64,000 nucleotides of DNA from Treponema sp. (GTDB taxonomy: Bacteria; Spirochaetota; Spirochaetia; Treponematales; Treponemataceae), in NCBI GenBank assembly GCA_024402535.1, contig JAKSTN010000004.1:1-64000 (forward strand), read 5' to 3'. Below the pieces are notes generated by a model. That model made no database searches. It was not told the origin of the DNA and was given only the letters and a program-made list of their open reading frames with translations. Of this stretch, positions 43,844 to 53,301 are shown piece after piece. The position numbers and the translations under genes were made by a program. Each line of letters starts with the position of its first letter. Position 1 is the first letter of the stretch.

Positions 43844-45040
43844 ATGATAGCAAAACACGTAAAAGAAATTTTAGAAAGTCCGTCAAACGGTGTAATCCGA
43901 AAGATGTTTGAAGAGGGCGCAATTCTTAAACAGAAATACGGCGCAGAAAATGTTTACGATTTCAGTATCGGAAACCCTGACCTGGATCCTCCTGCAAAAG
44001 TTCAGGCTGCAATTGAAAAATATGCAAAAGAAACCACAAAAGGTGCTCACGGCTATATGCCAAATGCAGGATATCCTTTTGTTCGTGAAGCAATGGCAAA
44101 AAAGACTTCTCTGGAACAGGGAGTTCCAGTTGATTTTTCAAATGTTGTAATGTGTGTAGGGGCAGGTTCTGCTCTGAACGTTGCACTGAAAAGTCTTCTG
44201 AACCCGGGGGATGAAGTTATTGTTCCTTGTCCATATTTCACAGAATATGATCATTACATTCACAATCATAACGGGGAAATTGTTCGTGTAAAATCAAAGG
44301 AAGATTTCTCTCTTGATATGAATGAAATTAAAGCTGCCTTAAGTGAAAAGACTGCTGCAATCATCATCAACAGTCCGAACAATCCAAGCGGTCGTATTTA
44401 TTCGGAAGAAGATATTTCAGCTCTTGCAGCTCTTCTGAAGGAACATGCAAAAACATGCGGCCGCAATGTTTACATCATTGCTGACGAACCTTACCGTGCA
44501 ATCACTTACGGTGGAAAAAAGGTTGCCCCAATCTTCCCAAAATACGAATACACAATCGTTTGTACAAGCTTTGCAAAAAATCTTTCTGTTCCGGGGGAAC
44601 GCATCGGTTACACTTGTGTGAACCCTGCATGTCCTGAAGCAAAAGAAGTTGTTGCTGCAAACATTTTCTGTCTGCGCACAATGGGCTTTGTAAACGCTCC
44701 GGCTTTCTTCCAGAAAGTAATTGCTGAAAGCTGGGATGCAGAATGTGACTATTCACTTTATGAAAAACGCCGTAACGAACTTATTGAAATTATGGATTAT
44801 GCAGGTTATGAATACGCAGTTCCGGAAGGAGCTTTCTACCTGTTCGTAAAGGTTCCTGAAGGATGGGATGGCGACGATATGGCTTTCACAAATCACCTGA
44901 AGAAGTTTAACATTCTTTGTGCTCCAGGAAGCGGATTCGGCGGTAAAGGCTGGTTCCGTATTGCTTACTGCTGTTCAGAACAGACAATCCTGAATTCCCG
45001 CGAGGCATTCAAAAAAGCCCGCGTAACAGGGAAAAACTAG
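43844..45040 (+). CDS. Class I/II PLP-dependent aminotransferase
   Basis: The 398-residue protein is a fold-type I aminotransferase. The PLP-binding Lys lies in CTSFAKNLSVPGERIGY (about 240-256), with the Asp/Tyr pair in IIADEPYRAITYGG and the NSPNNPSGR motif. The overall sequence is close to aspartate/aromatic (AspC/PatA-type) enzymes; the exact substrate cannot be told. No Shine-Dalgarno sequence is present, and the extended -10 ends 9 bp before the ATG, so the transcript has almost no leader. Another aminotransferase follows 131 bp downstream. Confidence 0.88.
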   Translation: MIAKHVKEILESPSNGVIRKMFEEGAILKQKYGAENVYDFSIGNPDLDPPAKVQAAIEKYAKETTKGAHGYMPNAGYPFVREAMAKKTSLEQGVPVDFSNVVMCVGAGSALNVALKSLLNPGDEVIVPCPYFTEYDHYIHNHNGEIVRVKSKEDFSLDMNEIKAALSEKTAAIIINSPNNPSGRIYSEEDISALAALLKEHAKTCGRNVYIIADEPYRAITYGGKKVAPIFPKYEYTIVCTSFAKNLSVPGERIGYTCVNPACPEAKEVVAANIFCLRTMGFVNAPAFFQKVIAESWDAECDYSLYEKRRNELIEIMDYAGYEYAVPEGAFYLFVKVPEGWDGDDMAFTNHLKKFNILCAPGSGFGGKGWFRIAYCCSEQTILNSREAFKKARVTGKN

Positions 45041-45069
45041 CAGGCGAGATTAACTTGATACAATATAAT

Positions 45070-45143
45070 GTCACACTGATTCGGGCTGACAAAACGATAT
45101 CCTTTACAAAGATTTTGCGTTAGCAAAATCGAATCAGTGTGAC
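45070..45143. repeat. Cruciform-like element with 14-bp inverted repeats
   Basis: GTCACACTGATTCG (45070-45083) is exactly complementary to CGAATCAGTGTGAC (45130-45143). An inner hairpin GATTTTGC/GCAAAATC (45111-45118 with 45123-45130) abuts the right arm. It fills the gap between the two aminotransferase genes and might act as a terminator-like or REP-like unit. TGTCACAC(T/C)GATT also appears at 39213-39225. Confidence 0.6.
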
Positions 45144-45171
45144 AATAAAAAAAATAAAACAGGGAAATAAA

Positions 45172-46467
45172 ATGGAACTTTCGAACTTTGGACAGAAACT
45201 CTGCGGTCCTAGCGGAATCAATCAGCTGATGGATGATCTGGGAAAACCTTTCCCAGAGGGACTTCGCATTGTACAGATGGGCGGCGGAAACCCGGCAAGA
45301 ATTCCTGAAGTAGAAAAAATGTACCGCAGCCGCATGGAAGAAATTCTTAAGAACGGGGATGAGTTTGAAAGCCTGATTGGTCGTTATGATGCTCCTCAGG
45401 GAAGAACAAGTTTTCTTTCTGATGTAGCGGAATATCTTTCAAAAGCTTACGGCTGGAAAATCACTGCAGAAAATGTTGCTGTAGCAAACGGAAGTCAGAG
45501 TGCTTTTTTCTATCTGTTTAATATGTTTGCTGGAACCTGTACAAGAGAAGACGGAAGTACAATCAAAAAGAAGATTGTGTTTCCTCTGGTTCCTGAATAT
45601 GTAGGTTATGCTGACCAGTGTGTGGAAAAAGATATTTTTGTTGGAATTCCTGCAAGCTTTGAATTCTTTGACGACAATACTTTTAAATATCACATTGATT
45701 TTGAAGCACTGGAAAATCATCTTTCAAAACATGCAGATGAAACTGCAGGGCTTTGTGTTACCCGTCCTACAAATCCAACAGGAAATGTTCTGACAGATGA
45801 AGAAATCCAGCATCTGTCTGCCTTAAGCAAAAAATACAATGTTCCTCTTTTTATAGATAATGCTTACGGGCTTCCATGGCCTGATATCATTTTCACCGAT
45901 GACGCTGAACCATACTGGGATGAAAATGTAATCCTTAGTATGAGTCTTTCAAAAATCGGGCTTCCTTCACTGCGTACTGGAATCATTATTGCAAAGAAAG
46001 AAATTATCGACAGTGTTTCTAAGATCAATGCAATTGCAGCTCTTGCAACAGGTAGTGTAGGACAGAGTATTGCAGGTGAACTTATTAGAACCGGTAAGCT
46101 TATCGAAACTGCAAAAAACAGCGTGCGTCCTTTTTATGAAAAGAAGAGCCTTGGTATTCAGAGCTTCATTCATAAATATTTTGAAGGTACAAATTATAAG
46201 ATTCATAAAAGTGAAGGTTCCATTTTCGTATGGCTTTATCTGCCGGATCTGAAAATCGGCACTATTGAATTTTATAACAAGCTGAAAGAAAAAGGCGTAT
46301 TTGTTATGCCTGGGGAATATTTCTTCTTTGGAAATTCGCCCGACGCCGAGCCTGTAGAAAAGCATCCTCATTATGACAAATGTTTGAGACTGAATTATGC
46401 AGGGCCAGAAGCGGACGTGGAATATGGCGTGAAGTTGATTGCGGAAGAGTACAGGAAGAACTGCTAG
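45172..46467 (+). CDS. avtA: Valine--pyruvate aminotransferase-like enzyme
   Basis: The 431-residue protein is a PLP-dependent aminotransferase with the AvtA pattern (LRIVQMGGGNPARIPEVEKM at the front; GRYDAPQGRTSFL; CVTRPTNPTGN). The PLP Lys lies in LSMSLSKIGLPSLRTGI. AvtA makes valine or alanine by exchange with pyruvate. The frame is open from 45139, but the ATG at 45172 (MELSNFGQKL) has AGGGAA 5 bp upstream and is taken as the start. The barrel gene begins 10 bp after its stop, so they may be co-transcribed although unrelated in role. Confidence 0.85.
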   Translation: MELSNFGQKLCGPSGINQLMDDLGKPFPEGLRIVQMGGGNPARIPEVEKMYRSRMEEILKNGDEFESLIGRYDAPQGRTSFLSDVAEYLSKAYGWKITAENVAVANGSQSAFFYLFNMFAGTCTREDGSTIKKKIVFPLVPEYVGYADQCVEKDIFVGIPASFEFFDDNTFKYHIDFEALENHLSKHADETAGLCVTRPTNPTGNVLTDEEIQHLSALSKKYNVPLFIDNAYGLPWPDIIFTDDAEPYWDENVILSMSLSKIGLPSLRTGIIIAKKEIIDSVSKINAIAALATGSVGQSIAGELIRTGKLIETAKNSVRPFYEKKSLGIQSFIHKYFEGTNYKIHKSEGSIFVWLYLPDLKIGTIEFYNKLKEKGVFVMPGEYFFFGNSPDAEPVEKHPHYDKCLRLNYAGPEADVEYGVKLIAEEYRKNC

Positions 46468-46477
46468 GAGTGAAGGC

Positions 46478-48259
46478 GTGAAAAAGAATTTTCTTTTCCT
46501 GATATTTTTTGTATGTACTTTTGCTTCAATATACGCTCAGGTCAGTGCAAATCCAAATGACAGTTTTTATAAGAAAGCCGCAATCTGGGAAGCTGAAGGT
46601 TTACTTGAAAACAGCCTTCCTCAGGTAAGACCGTATCCTCTTCACATTGTCGAAGAGATTTTGAACCAGGTTATTTCACAAGAAGACGACGTGGAAAGTG
46701 AAATTGCCCGGACAGAATACGAACGTATTTTTGGACGAAAGTGGCATGCAGGTTTTTCTGTTCTTGATACACAGAAAAATACATCAAACTTTTTTGACTG
46801 GGATTTTCACTTAAGCGGAGATGCAAAGCTTTTTAAATATGGCGGAGTAAGTTATAATCTGGGGCTTTGTGCAATAATGGGAAATGAAACTGACCATTAT
46901 CCGCTTTTCACAAATATCAAGCATGAAGCAGTTCAGGATGGACATCAGACTGGACCATTTATTGGTTATGCTGATATGAACTGTAACGGCTGGTTTGGAA
47001 ATGAAACTTTTTTCGGAACCGCAGGAATTACAAGATTCGGATTCGGACCTTTCTGGCAGGAAGGTTTGGCACTTAATGACTCTGCTTATCACAGTTCTGG
47101 TCTTTCGTATGTTTTCCGTTTTAAGCCTGGCTGGCAGTACAGTCAGGTTTTCACATCGGTTGGTGCGACAAACAATCTGGGACAGGAACTTTTCAGTGCA
47201 AAGTATCTGGCACTTCATTCCTTAAAGTGGGATATTAATCAGAAGTTTTCAATCTGCTATTACGAGAATTCTATTTTTGGCCGCCGCATGGAACTTACAT
47301 ATCTTTTCCCGTCTCCTTATTTAATTAATCAGGGGATTAACGGATGTAATGACAATGTTCAGATGGGACTTATGTTTGAAGCTCGTCCTGTAAAAGGTCT
47401 TAAAGTTTCCGGTGATTTTTTTGTAGATGATATTGCATTTACAGGCCTTACTCTTGACGGTAAATACCGCGTTGCAGGGACTCTTGGTGCAAGCTATGCT
47501 CCAAAGAATTCTGTGTTCCGTATTTTTGATCTGAATTATACAGCCGTAATGCCTTATGTTTATGCCCACTGGGATTACGATGATTACAAAGATTTCCGCA
47601 TGAGCGGAACAACAATCAATTATCAGAATTATACAAACTCGGGAATCTGTATGGGTTCCAGTCTTGGTCCTGATTCTGACAGAATCAAGTTTACAGGAAA
47701 AATTACTCCTGTAAAAAATCTTGAACTTGATATTACTGCAAGTTTTGCAAGACATCAGAATGTCTGCGAAAATCTTCCGGATTATGAAAAGCTCATGTAT
47801 GTTTTTTCTGAACAAGGAAAATATAAAACCGACGGAAGTCTTCTAACACATCAGAAAATTGAAAGAGAAAATGGACGGGAAGGTTATTACCTTGATAACG
47901 CAAGTGATCACCTGAACTTTATGACAGGAAGTCATACCCTTAAAGATTTTGTTCTTGGAATTGATGCTTCCTATGTTCTTAAAACAAATAAAACGGGTAC
48001 TTTGAAATTTAACGCAGGTTATACTTTTGAGTTCATAAAGAATTATGGAATTGACCGTGACATTTATAAAGGACTTGGAAAACCTGTTGTCTCAAATGAA
48101 GACGGTACTTATACATGGCTTGAAAAAACTTATGAATCAAAAGAAGCTCTTGATGCTGCAGGTTTGATAAAAGCACGTGCCTTTTATGATTCCTGGGCTT
48201 CGGGACTTACTGATATTGTAAATCATTTTGTTTTTGCAGGCTTTACTTACACCTGGTAA
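46478..48259 (+). CDS. Outer-membrane beta-barrel protein, Wzi-like, heading the glycan cluster
   Basis: The frame continues upstream into avtA, but the GTG at 46478 gives a normal signal peptide (VKKNFLFLIFFVCTFASIYA) and has AGGAG/GAAGG sequence nearby, so it is used: 593 residues. After a short helical segment (NDSFYKKAAIWEAEGLL) the protein is nearly all alternating strands with aromatic girdles, ending in FVFAGFTYTW, a typical barrel C-terminal signal. The size and helix-plus-barrel layout resemble Wzi capsule-assembly proteins; homology is not proven. The glycosyltransferase genes follow from 6 bp downstream. Confidence 0.65.
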   Translation: MKKNFLFLIFFVCTFASIYAQVSANPNDSFYKKAAIWEAEGLLENSLPQVRPYPLHIVEEILNQVISQEDDVESEIARTEYERIFGRKWHAGFSVLDTQKNTSNFFDWDFHLSGDAKLFKYGGVSYNLGLCAIMGNETDHYPLFTNIKHEAVQDGHQTGPFIGYADMNCNGWFGNETFFGTAGITRFGFGPFWQEGLALNDSAYHSSGLSYVFRFKPGWQYSQVFTSVGATNNLGQELFSAKYLALHSLKWDINQKFSICYYENSIFGRRMELTYLFPSPYLINQGINGCNDNVQMGLMFEARPVKGLKVSGDFFVDDIAFTGLTLDGKYRVAGTLGASYAPKNSVFRIFDLNYTAVMPYVYAHWDYDDYKDFRMSGTTINYQNYTNSGICMGSSLGPDSDRIKFTGKITPVKNLELDITASFARHQNVCENLPDYEKLMYVFSEQGKYKTDGSLLTHQKIERENGREGYYLDNASDHLNFMTGSHTLKDFVLGIDASYVLKTNKTGTLKFNAGYTFEFIKNYGIDRDIYKGLGKPVVSNEDGTYTWLEKTYESKEALDAAGLIKARAFYDSWASGLTDIVNHFVFAGFTYTW

Positions 48260-48264
48260 CATTT

Positions 48265-49377
48265 ATGAAAGAACCTTTAAGAATTGCCCAGATTATGGGA
48301 AAGTGGCTTGGGGGCGGAGTTGAAAGCGTTGTAATGAATTATTACCGTAACATCGACCGCACTTCCGTTCAGTTTGATTTTATCTGCGATTCAGATTCAA
48401 CAGATATTCCTTACGAAGAAATTAAAAATCTTGGAGGACGGGTTTTTGTTGTTCCGCCTTACCAGAAGATTCTTCCATACAGAAATGCTTTGATAAAACT
48501 TTTCCGGGAAAATGGATATACTGTTGTCCATTCTCATCTGAACACGCTGAGTGTTTTCCCATTAAGTGCAGCAAAAAAAGCAGGAGTAAAAATCCGCATT
48601 GCACACAGTCATTCAACAACAAGTCGTAAAGAGTTCAAAAGAAATATTGCAAAACATATTCTTCGTCCGTGGACAAATATATTTGCAACGCATTATTTCT
48701 GCTGTTCTGAAAAAGCGGGAAGATGGCAATTCGGAAACAAGGCATATAACAAAGGAAATGTTTTTTTATTAAATAATGCTATAGATCTTGAAAAGTTCCG
48801 ATTTAATAAAGATTCTTCTGTTTTGAAAAGAAAGGAACTTGGTATTTCTGAAAGTACTTTTGTAATGGGACATATGGGGCGATTCATGGCCCAGAAAAAT
48901 CATGAATTTTTAATTAATGTTTTTAATGAAGTAAATAAAAAAAATCCTGATTCCATTCTTCTTCTTGCGGGCCAGGGGCCACTTGTTGAAGATATTAAAG
49001 AAAAGGTTATGTCCCTTGGACTTCAGAATAAAGTGAAGTTCCTTGGACAAAGAAAAGATGCTTCAGAATTGTACCAGGCAATGGATGTATTTGTGCTTCC
49101 AAGTCTTTATGAAGGTCTTCCAGTAGTTCTTGTGGAAGCACAAGGCGCCGGTTTAAAATGTTTTACAAGTGACAAAGTATCCTATGAATCAAAAATATCA
49201 GATGATCTTAATTTTATTCCACTTGAAAACTCTAAACTCTGGGCAGAGGAAATTCTTAAAGTGAAGGGGATGGAAAGAAAAGACAACTTCACTGTATGTA
49301 CACAAAACGGTTACAATATAAAAGAAAATGCTTCAAAGCTTCTTTTGAAATATAAAGATTTTTCGGAGAATGTTTAA
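48265..49377 (+). CDS. GT4 family glycosyltransferase
   Basis: The 370-residue protein has a two-lobed GT-B fold: N-terminal RIAQIMGKWLGGGVESVVMN and VVHSHLNT, C-terminal VMGHMGRFMAQKNHEFLINV, LAGQGPLVEDI and the nucleotide-sugar clamp FVLPSLYEGLPVVLVEAQ. It retains the acceptor-side glycine-rich loop and the E-x7-E pattern. It should add a sugar from a nucleotide donor to a growing surface glycan at the inner membrane. It starts 6 bp after the barrel gene and its stop overlaps the next start by one base, showing an operon. Confidence 0.9.
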   Translation: MKEPLRIAQIMGKWLGGGVESVVMNYYRNIDRTSVQFDFICDSDSTDIPYEEIKNLGGRVFVVPPYQKILPYRNALIKLFRENGYTVVHSHLNTLSVFPLSAAKKAGVKIRIAHSHSTTSRKEFKRNIAKHILRPWTNIFATHYFCCSEKAGRWQFGNKAYNKGNVFLLNNAIDLEKFRFNKDSSVLKRKELGISESTFVMGHMGRFMAQKNHEFLINVFNEVNKKNPDSILLLAGQGPLVEDIKEKVMSLGLQNKVKFLGQRKDASELYQAMDVFVLPSLYEGLPVVLVEAQGAGLKCFTSDKVSYESKISDDLNFIPLENSKLWAEEILKVKGMERKDNFTVCTQNGYNIKENASKLLLKYKDFSENV

Positions 49378-49919
49378 TGTTTTTTGATTTATTCAGTGTA
49401 CTTTTCGGATTATTGAAAATCCTGTTTTATAAACTTTTTTGTTTCAGAAGAATCAGGTTTTCGGGTATTCCAAAAATGAACAGATCTTTTTCTGTAGGAA
49501 TAAAACCCGGTTCAAAACTTGTTTTAGGTAAAGGTTTCCGTTCACGGAACAACGTTTCTTTTCGCGTTTATAATAAAGGTCTTGTCCAGACAGGAGAAAA
49601 CTGCTTTATGAATGATAACTGCAGTCTGAACGCACGAAAAAAAATCATTCTGGGTGACCATGTTATTTTCGGGCAGAATGTAAATGTATTTGATCATGAT
49701 CACGATTTCAGAAGCTCCGACATGGAAGAGTTCTTTGTAGAAGACGAAGTTGTAATCGGTAACAATGTCTGGGTTGGTGCAAACAGTGTGATTTTAAAAG
49801 GTTCACGTATTGGCGATAACTGTGTAATTGCCGCAGGCACAATCGTAAAAGGAGAAATACCTGCAGGCTCACTGGTTTACGATAAACGTGACCGCCAGAT
49901 TGTGGAAATCAGAAAATAA
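49377..49919 (+). CDS. Left-handed beta-helix (hexapeptide) acyltransferase
   Basis: The 180-residue protein has an N-terminal hydrophobic segment (about 4-20) and a C-terminal hexapeptide-repeat helix (IILGDHVIFGQNVNVFDHDH, then VIGNNVWVGANSVILKGSRI and CVIAAGTIVKG) of the WbbJ/CysE-like maltose/galactoside O-acetyltransferase type. The conserved His is in FDHDH. It should acetylate a sugar of the surface glycan. It starts on the last base of the previous stop (TAATG) and ends 2 bp before the flippase gene. Confidence 0.88.
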   Translation: MFFDLFSVLFGLLKILFYKLFCFRRIRFSGIPKMNRSFSVGIKPGSKLVLGKGFRSRNNVSFRVYNKGLVQTGENCFMNDNCSLNARKKIILGDHVIFGQNVNVFDHDHDFRSSDMEEFFVEDEVVIGNNVWVGANSVILKGSRIGDNCVIAAGTIVKGEIPAGSLVYDKRDRQIVEIRK

Positions 49920-49921
49920 AG

Positions 49922-51385
49922 ATGGAAGAAGAAAAAATCGTCAAAGGTGACGTTTCAAAAAATAAAGTAATCAGTTCTCTTATCTGGAAATTCATGGAAG
50001 TTGGCGGAACACAGATTATCCGTTTTGTAGTTCAGGTAGTACTTGCCCGTCTTCTTTGCCCTGAAGATTATGGAGTAATGGCCATCATATTTGCCTTTAT
50101 AACCGTTTCTGATGTCTTCATTCAAAGTGGATTTTCAACGGCTCTTGTTCAGAAAAAAGATTCTGATGAATTGGATTTTTCGTCTGTCTTTTATCTTATT
50201 TTATTTATTTCTACAGTCCTTTATGTAATCCTGTTTTTTTCAGCACCTGCAATCGCAAGATTCTATAATATGGATATTCTTAAGAGTGTTCTCAGGGTTA
50301 TTTCAATTGTTCTTTTCTTTGACGCAATCAATGCTGTTCAAAATGCAATGGTGCAAAAAACAATGCAGTTTAAAAAGTTCTTCTTTAGTAATATGGGAGG
50401 AACTGTTGCTTCGGGAATAGTTGGTGTGATTCTTGCATTTAAAGGATTTGGAGTTTGGACTCTTGTAACACAGCAGCTTGCAAATTCTCTCCTTATCACT
50501 TTGATTCTTTGGTTTACCGTAAAATGGCGGCCTTCCTTTAAGTTTTCTTTTTCACGCCTTAAAGTGCTTTTTGCTTTCGGCTGGAAGCTTACAGTTTCGG
50601 CATTAATTGATTGTTTTTATAAACAGCTTTATTCGCTTACAATCGGAAAGTTTTATACTCAGGGAGAACTTGGGGAATTCAATAAAGGTGAACAGTTCCC
50701 GAATATGATTGAATTTACATTGGACGGATCAATTCAGGGCGTAATGATGCCCACTCTTTCTGCGCATAATGGTCAAAGTGAAAGAATTAAGGAAATCCTT
50801 CGTAAAACAGTATCAACAAGTTCATATTTGATTATTCCATGTATGTTCGGAATGGCAGCCGTTTCAAGAAATCTTGTTATTGTTCTGCTTTCAGAAAAAT
50901 GGCTGGGCTGTGTTCCTTTCTTAATGCTTTCCTGTCTTTTTTATTGTCTTTATCCTATTCAGACTTCGAATCAGACTGCAATTAATGCTATGGGACGAAG
51001 TGACATTTATTTAAAAATTGAAATCATAAAGAAAATTGTTGGAGTCGTAATTCTTTTTGTGTCAATTCCTTTTGGCTTAATTCCAATGGCCTGGGGACGT
51101 GTGATTTCTGGAATTTTTGCAAGCATTGTTACTGTTGTTCCGAATCGTAAAATACTTGGTTATAGATTCCGGGAAGTTCTTCAGGATGTGGTTCCGTCTC
51201 TTATAGCTGGCGTATTAATGTTTTGTGCCGTTTATGCTTTGCAGTTCATTGATTACAACCCTTTAGTAATGCTTCTTCTTCAGATTATATCAGGTTTTAT
51301 AACTTATATTTTGTTTTCTATTTTGTTCAGAATAAAATCTTTTGTTTACCTGAAAGATGAGATAAAAAAGAAAATCAGGAAATAG
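49922..51385 (+). CDS. Wzx-type polysaccharide flippase
   Basis: The 487-residue protein has about 12-14 transmembrane segments and the family opening (SLIWKFMEVGGTQIIRFVVQ, then LARLLCPEDYGVMAI). It is of the MOP/Wzx group closer to lipopolysaccharide O-unit and teichuronic acid (TuaB) translocases. It should flip undecaprenyl-linked repeat units across the inner membrane. No polymerase (Wzy) is recognisable in the cluster. It begins 2 bp after the acetyltransferase gene, with AAAATAAAG just upstream. Confidence 0.9.
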   Translation: MEEEKIVKGDVSKNKVISSLIWKFMEVGGTQIIRFVVQVVLARLLCPEDYGVMAIIFAFITVSDVFIQSGFSTALVQKKDSDELDFSSVFYLILFISTVLYVILFFSAPAIARFYNMDILKSVLRVISIVLFFDAINAVQNAMVQKTMQFKKFFFSNMGGTVASGIVGVILAFKGFGVWTLVTQQLANSLLITLILWFTVKWRPSFKFSFSRLKVLFAFGWKLTVSALIDCFYKQLYSLTIGKFYTQGELGEFNKGEQFPNMIEFTLDGSIQGVMMPTLSAHNGQSERIKEILRKTVSTSSYLIIPCMFGMAAVSRNLVIVLLSEKWLGCVPFLMLSCLFYCLYPIQTSNQTAINAMGRSDIYLKIEIIKKIVGVVILFVSIPFGLIPMAWGRVISGIFASIVTVVPNRKILGYRFREVLQDVVPSLIAGVLMFCAVYALQFIDYNPLVMLLLQIISGFITYILFSILFRIKSFVYLKDEIKKKIRK

Positions 51386-51390
51386 AAAAG

Positions 51391-52329
51391 ATGATCAGTA
51401 TTGCAATGACCACCTTTAATGGTGAAAAATATCTTGGCGAACAGATTGATTCTATTCTTTCTCAATCCTATAAAGAGTTTGAGCTGGTAGTTTGTGATGA
51501 CTGTTCAACTGATAATACAGTAAAAATTCTTCGTGAATATGAAAAGAAAAATTCCCGTGTTCATGTTTATGAAAATGAAAAAAATCTTGGATTCAAAAAA
51601 AACTTCGAGAAAGCTGTAGGACTATGTACAGGCGATTTTATTGCTTTTGCTGATCAGGATGATGTGTGGCTTAATGACCACCTTGAAATTCTTTTTTCAA
51701 AAATAGGGGATAAGGATTGTATAGGAGGCGGTCACTTAAATATAGATAGTGAAGGCAATGAGGTCTTTACTTCTGAAAAAAAAGAGTGGTTTCCTGAAAG
51801 CCGGAAAGAAGCGTTCTTTTTTGTTTTGAATAGAAATATTTTTCAGGGCTCTGCCATGCTTTTACGAAAAGAAGTTTGTCAGAAATATCTTTCTATTCCC
51901 GAGAACGTTTTTTATCATGACTGGTGGTTTGCCCTATGTGCAGCGGGACAAAAGGGAATAATATATACTTCGCTTCCTGTGTTAAAATACAGACGTCATA
52001 ATAATTCAGTTACTTTCAGTAACGAAGTGATTTCGAAAAAAGCCCGGATAAAACGTATCTTTAATAATGCAGATATAAGAGAAGAAAAAATTCTTCTTGA
52101 AACAGTAAAAGAATATTTTAAAATCGCAGAGGAAATAGATAAGCCTTTGATTCATAAAGTGATTGATTATCGGGAAGCTTATATTAATGGAAAAATTAAA
52201 TGTATTTTTTACTATATTAAACATTTTGATTTATGGGGATATGGTAACAAAATGCAACGTTTGGTTGTTTTTATTCCAAAAGTAATAAACAGACTTTTTC
52301 GTCTTATAGCAATCAGAAGAAGTAAATGA
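51391..52329 (+). CDS. GT2 family glycosyltransferase
   Basis: The 312-residue GT-A enzyme opens with ISIAMTTFNGEKYLGEQIDS, has the nucleotide-binding CDDCSTDNT, the metal-binding DQDD (in FIAFADQDDVWL), and the later HDWW loop (VFYHDWWFALCA). The pattern matches rhamnosyl-type or alpha-L-rhamnan chain transferases. The C-terminal region after 230 is helical and may bind the membrane. It overlaps the next gene by four bases (ATGA). Confidence 0.88.
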   Translation: MISIAMTTFNGEKYLGEQIDSILSQSYKEFELVVCDDCSTDNTVKILREYEKKNSRVHVYENEKNLGFKKNFEKAVGLCTGDFIAFADQDDVWLNDHLEILFSKIGDKDCIGGGHLNIDSEGNEVFTSEKKEWFPESRKEAFFFVLNRNIFQGSAMLLRKEVCQKYLSIPENVFYHDWWFALCAAGQKGIIYTSLPVLKYRRHNNSVTFSNEVISKKARIKRIFNNADIREEKILLETVKEYFKIAEEIDKPLIHKVIDYREAYINGKIKCIFYYIKHFDLWGYGNKMQRLVVFIPKVINRLFRLIAIRRSK

Positions 52330-53300
52330 ATATGGAAAATTTAAAAATTAATAATTCACTTTTTTCGGTAATTGTGCCTGTTTATGGTGTGAAAGATTAT
52401 CTTCCTAAATGCATTGAATCTGTGTTGAATCAGACGTTTTCAGATTATGAACTTATTCTCGTTGATGATGGAAGCATTGATGGTTCAGGATTAATATGTG
52501 ATGATTATGCAGAAAAAGATAATCGTATAAGAGTTATTCATAAAGAAAATGGCGGATTAGTAAGTGCCAGAAAAGCAGGCGCATCAGAGTCAACTGGGGA
52601 TTATATAGTGTGTGTGGACGGTGATGATTTTATAGGACCTGAATATCTGAAAAAAATTTCCAACTGCATAAATGAAACTCATGCTGATCTAATAATGGAC
52701 GGCTGCGTCTGGTGGAAAAGTGATACAGATTTTGTTACGGCAAAAGTTTCTGACGGGTATTATGGTGTTCCCTTAGAGACCGGTTTTTATGACAGAAGCC
52801 GTATGGAAAAAGAAGTTTTCCCCAATCTGATTGAAAACAAAAAATCAAAAAATATTCAGAATAGTGTATGGGGAAAAGCTTTTAAGAGAGAACTTTATGT
52901 TCCGGTTCAACTTTCTGTCCAGAATTCAATACATATGGCAGAAGATACCTGTGTTGTAAAACCCGTTCTTTTTAATGCACAAAGTTTTGCTGTCCTTGAT
53001 AATGCTGAATATTATTACCGACAGACAGAAGCTTCTATGACACGAAGCGTAAAAAGCTATAAGTGGGAAGCTCCGGAAATAATAAGTCGTCACCTTGAAA
53101 ATCTTATTGATATGAGTTTTCAGGATATGCAGGAACAGGTTTACAGAAACTGTGTGCACCTTCTTTTTAACGTATGCCGTGCACATAAAAGTTTTAAGGG
53201 GATGAAAACAGACTATTATAAAACAGCGGTAAAAAAAGCACGCTTTTCTTTTGGAACAAAAGGATGGTTAGCCCGGCTTGTTTTGAGTATAATGATATAA
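52326..53300 (+). CDS. GT2 family glycosyltransferase
   Basis: The 324-residue GT-A enzyme has FSVIVPVYGVKDYLPKCIES, ILVDDGSIDGSG and the metal site VCVDGDDFIGPEYL. The middle part (NSVWGKAFKRELY, then EDTCVVKPVLF) is the common EpsJ/WcaA-like pattern of capsule enzymes. It overlaps the previous gene by four bases; ATG at 52332 is a possible alternative start. A sulfotransferase-like gene starts 1 bp after its stop. Confidence 0.88.
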   Translation: MNMENLKINNSLFSVIVPVYGVKDYLPKCIESVLNQTFSDYELILVDDGSIDGSGLICDDYAEKDNRIRVIHKENGGLVSARKAGASESTGDYIVCVDGDDFIGPEYLKKISNCINETHADLIMDGCVWWKSDTDFVTAKVSDGYYGVPLETGFYDRSRMEKEVFPNLIENKKSKNIQNSVWGKAFKRELYVPVQLSVQNSIHMAEDTCVVKPVLFNAQSFAVLDNAEYYYRQTEASMTRSVKSYKWEAPEIISRHLENLIDMSFQDMQEQVYRNCVHLLFNVCRAHKSFKGMKTDYYKTAVKKARFSFGTKGWLARLVLSIMI

Positions 53301-53301
53301 T

